Source: Candidatus Krumholzibacteriia bacterium
GTDB taxonomy: Bacteria > Krumholzibacteriota > Krumholzibacteriia > LZORAL124-64-63
Direction of reading: 5' to 3'
Length of the DNA stretch: 16,170 nucleotides
Assembly (NCBI GenBank): GCA_030590265.1
Contig: JAUUYW010000031.1
Coordinates: 1-16,170 of the forward strand
The position numbers were made by a program, and so were the translations under genes. The stretch's first letter is position 1, and the number at the start of each line of letters is the position of its first letter. A model generated the notes under the pieces. It was not told the DNA's origin and made no database searches. It saw nothing but the letters and a program-made list of their open reading frames with translations. Below are positions 15,372 through 16,170 of this stretch, one piece after another.

Positions 15372-16170
15372 TGGATTTGATGTCACAACTTCCTTATGCA
15401 GCAACGCCCGCACGGAACCATGATCGTCCAGCTGAAAGCAAAAGCCGAACGGCTGATGAGCCGGAAACTTCTCCCGTTTCTTTTCCATCAATTCTGCAGG
15501 AAACAAGGCAGCCGGAAAAAACAGGACCGAATAAAAATCAGGTTGATAACAGCAAAGAAATGATTTCCCACAAGGACATCAAAGACACCAAGGACACCAA
15601 AGTTGCTTCAAATATTTCCTCACCCACTTTTCCCAGCCACAATATGGCCATGGGAACGGCCCTGCAGGACAAACCTTCTTTGCTCGGCATAGCGACTCCT
15701 GGAAATTCAAACGAAACTCTGCCCGATCCTCTTACTGGACCTAAACTTTTAAAGTTCCAGCAGTCTCAAATGTCTTCAACCCCAACCGTCAGTGTTGGGC
15801 AGAAACAAGAAACACCAGCTGCCAAGGTGACCGCACAAGATGGAAAAACAACAGTTTCCACAGCTGGTAATGCACCTTCTGCGGCCACTGTTGAAGGGAA
15901 ACCCACAGAAACCATTGTGTTGGGAGAAACTCAAATTCCAAAACCGGAGACCCTGGGAGTAGAAACGGGAAAAACACCAGATTTGCAACCCGTCAAGATG
16001 CCCCAAGTTGCTGCACCTGAAAAAGTGAACAGCAGTTTGCCTCATCAACCTTTGACGGGCAAAACCAATGTTATCCCCATGGATGACCTGAATAAAGAAT
16101 CCACTTCCGCAAAATCAGGTGTCGTGGATCAGGCCAAACCCGATCACCAGGCTCTCCCAACTGCTCCCGC
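15371..16170 (+). CDS. fliK: FliK-like hook-length control protein, N-terminal part (runs off right edge)
   Basis: The frame is open from ATG 15371 to the window end, 266 codons without a stop, overlapping the motE-like stop by one base. GGAGG at 15357-15361 sits 9 bases upstream. The visible part is disordered and rich in Pro, Thr, Ser, Lys, Gln and Gly, with no membrane segment or signal peptide. This is expected of the ruler/N-terminal part of FliK, the exported protein that measures hook length and switches substrate specificity. The diagnostic C-terminal hook-length domain lies outside the window. The identification therefore rests on composition and position after fliJ and motE. Confidence 0.72.
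   Translation, partial: MDLMSQLPYAATPARNHDRPAESKSRTADEPETSPVSFPSILQETRQPEKTGPNKNQVDNSKEMISHKDIKDTKDTKVASNISSPTFPSHNMAMGTALQDKPSLLGIATPGNSNETLPDPLTGPKLLKFQQSQMSSTPTVSVGQKQETPAAKVTAQDGKTTVSTAGNAPSAATVEGKPTETIVLGETQIPKPETLGVETGKTPDLQPVKMPQVAAPEKVNSSLPHQPLTGKTNVIPMDDLNKESTSAKSGVVDQAKPDHQALPTAP
15572..15598 (+). repeat. Short in-frame 9-bp tandem repeat in the fliK-like gene
   Basis: Three consecutive 9-base units (AAGGACATC, AAAGACACC, AAGGACACC) encode KDI-KDT-KDT. Such short repeats in the disordered ruler region are a simple way for FliK length to vary by slippage. Confidence 0.7.

Overview
The window is the regulatory and basal-body part of a flagellar gene cluster from a flagellated bacterium. 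A rod/MS-ring set (flgB, flgC, fliE, fliF), a switch gene (fliG), the export ATPase complex (fliH, fliI, fliJ), a MotE/FlbB-type stator-associated protein and the start of a fliK-like gene lie in one direction and are tightly packed. The two enhancer-binding regulators of the NtrC type and two good -24/-12 promoters point to a sigma-54-controlled flagellar hierarchy. This is known from Proteobacteria and from several deep-branching Gram-negative phyla. Base composition is moderate and nothing here fixes the phylum.

Layout. Positions 1-444 (minus strand) hold the N-terminal part of a zinc-ribbon/HTH transposase that runs off the left edge. A divergent spacer with a possible sigma-70 promoter leads to a translationally coupled two-component pair at 580-4340. 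It consists of a soluble multidomain histidine kinase (degenerate receiver-like N terminus, coiled coil, GAF, PAS, DHp, ATPase) and a sigma-54 response regulator. A clear intrinsic terminator follows at 4366-4402. The next spacer carries a 12-bp dyad and a sigma-54 promoter at 4629-4645.

The main transcription unit then begins with an exported helical-repeat protein of unknown function. It continues with a FlgN/FliT-like small coiled-coil protein, a minimal kinase with an unusual H-box, a second sigma-54 response regulator (FlrC/FleR-like), and flgB-flgC-fliE-fliF-fliG-fliH-fliI-fliJ. Most junctions overlap or are spaced by only a few bases. After fliJ there is a gap of about 195 bp with a second strong sigma-54 promoter at 14768-14783. 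This would start another unit: motE/flbB-like, then a fliK-like gene that runs off the right edge.

Working model (inference): the upstream kinase/regulator pair or the internal minimal kinase/regulator pair, or both, activate sigma-54 polymerase at the two promoters. Rod, MS-ring, switch and export genes would then be made from the first unit, and the stator-associated and hook-length genes from the second. I saw no tRNA, rRNA, CRISPR array or phage genes. I found no evidence of a wholly new system. The most notable points are the atypical minimal kinase, the unassigned exported protein at the operon head, the duplicated sigma-54 activators and the well-placed regulatory sites.
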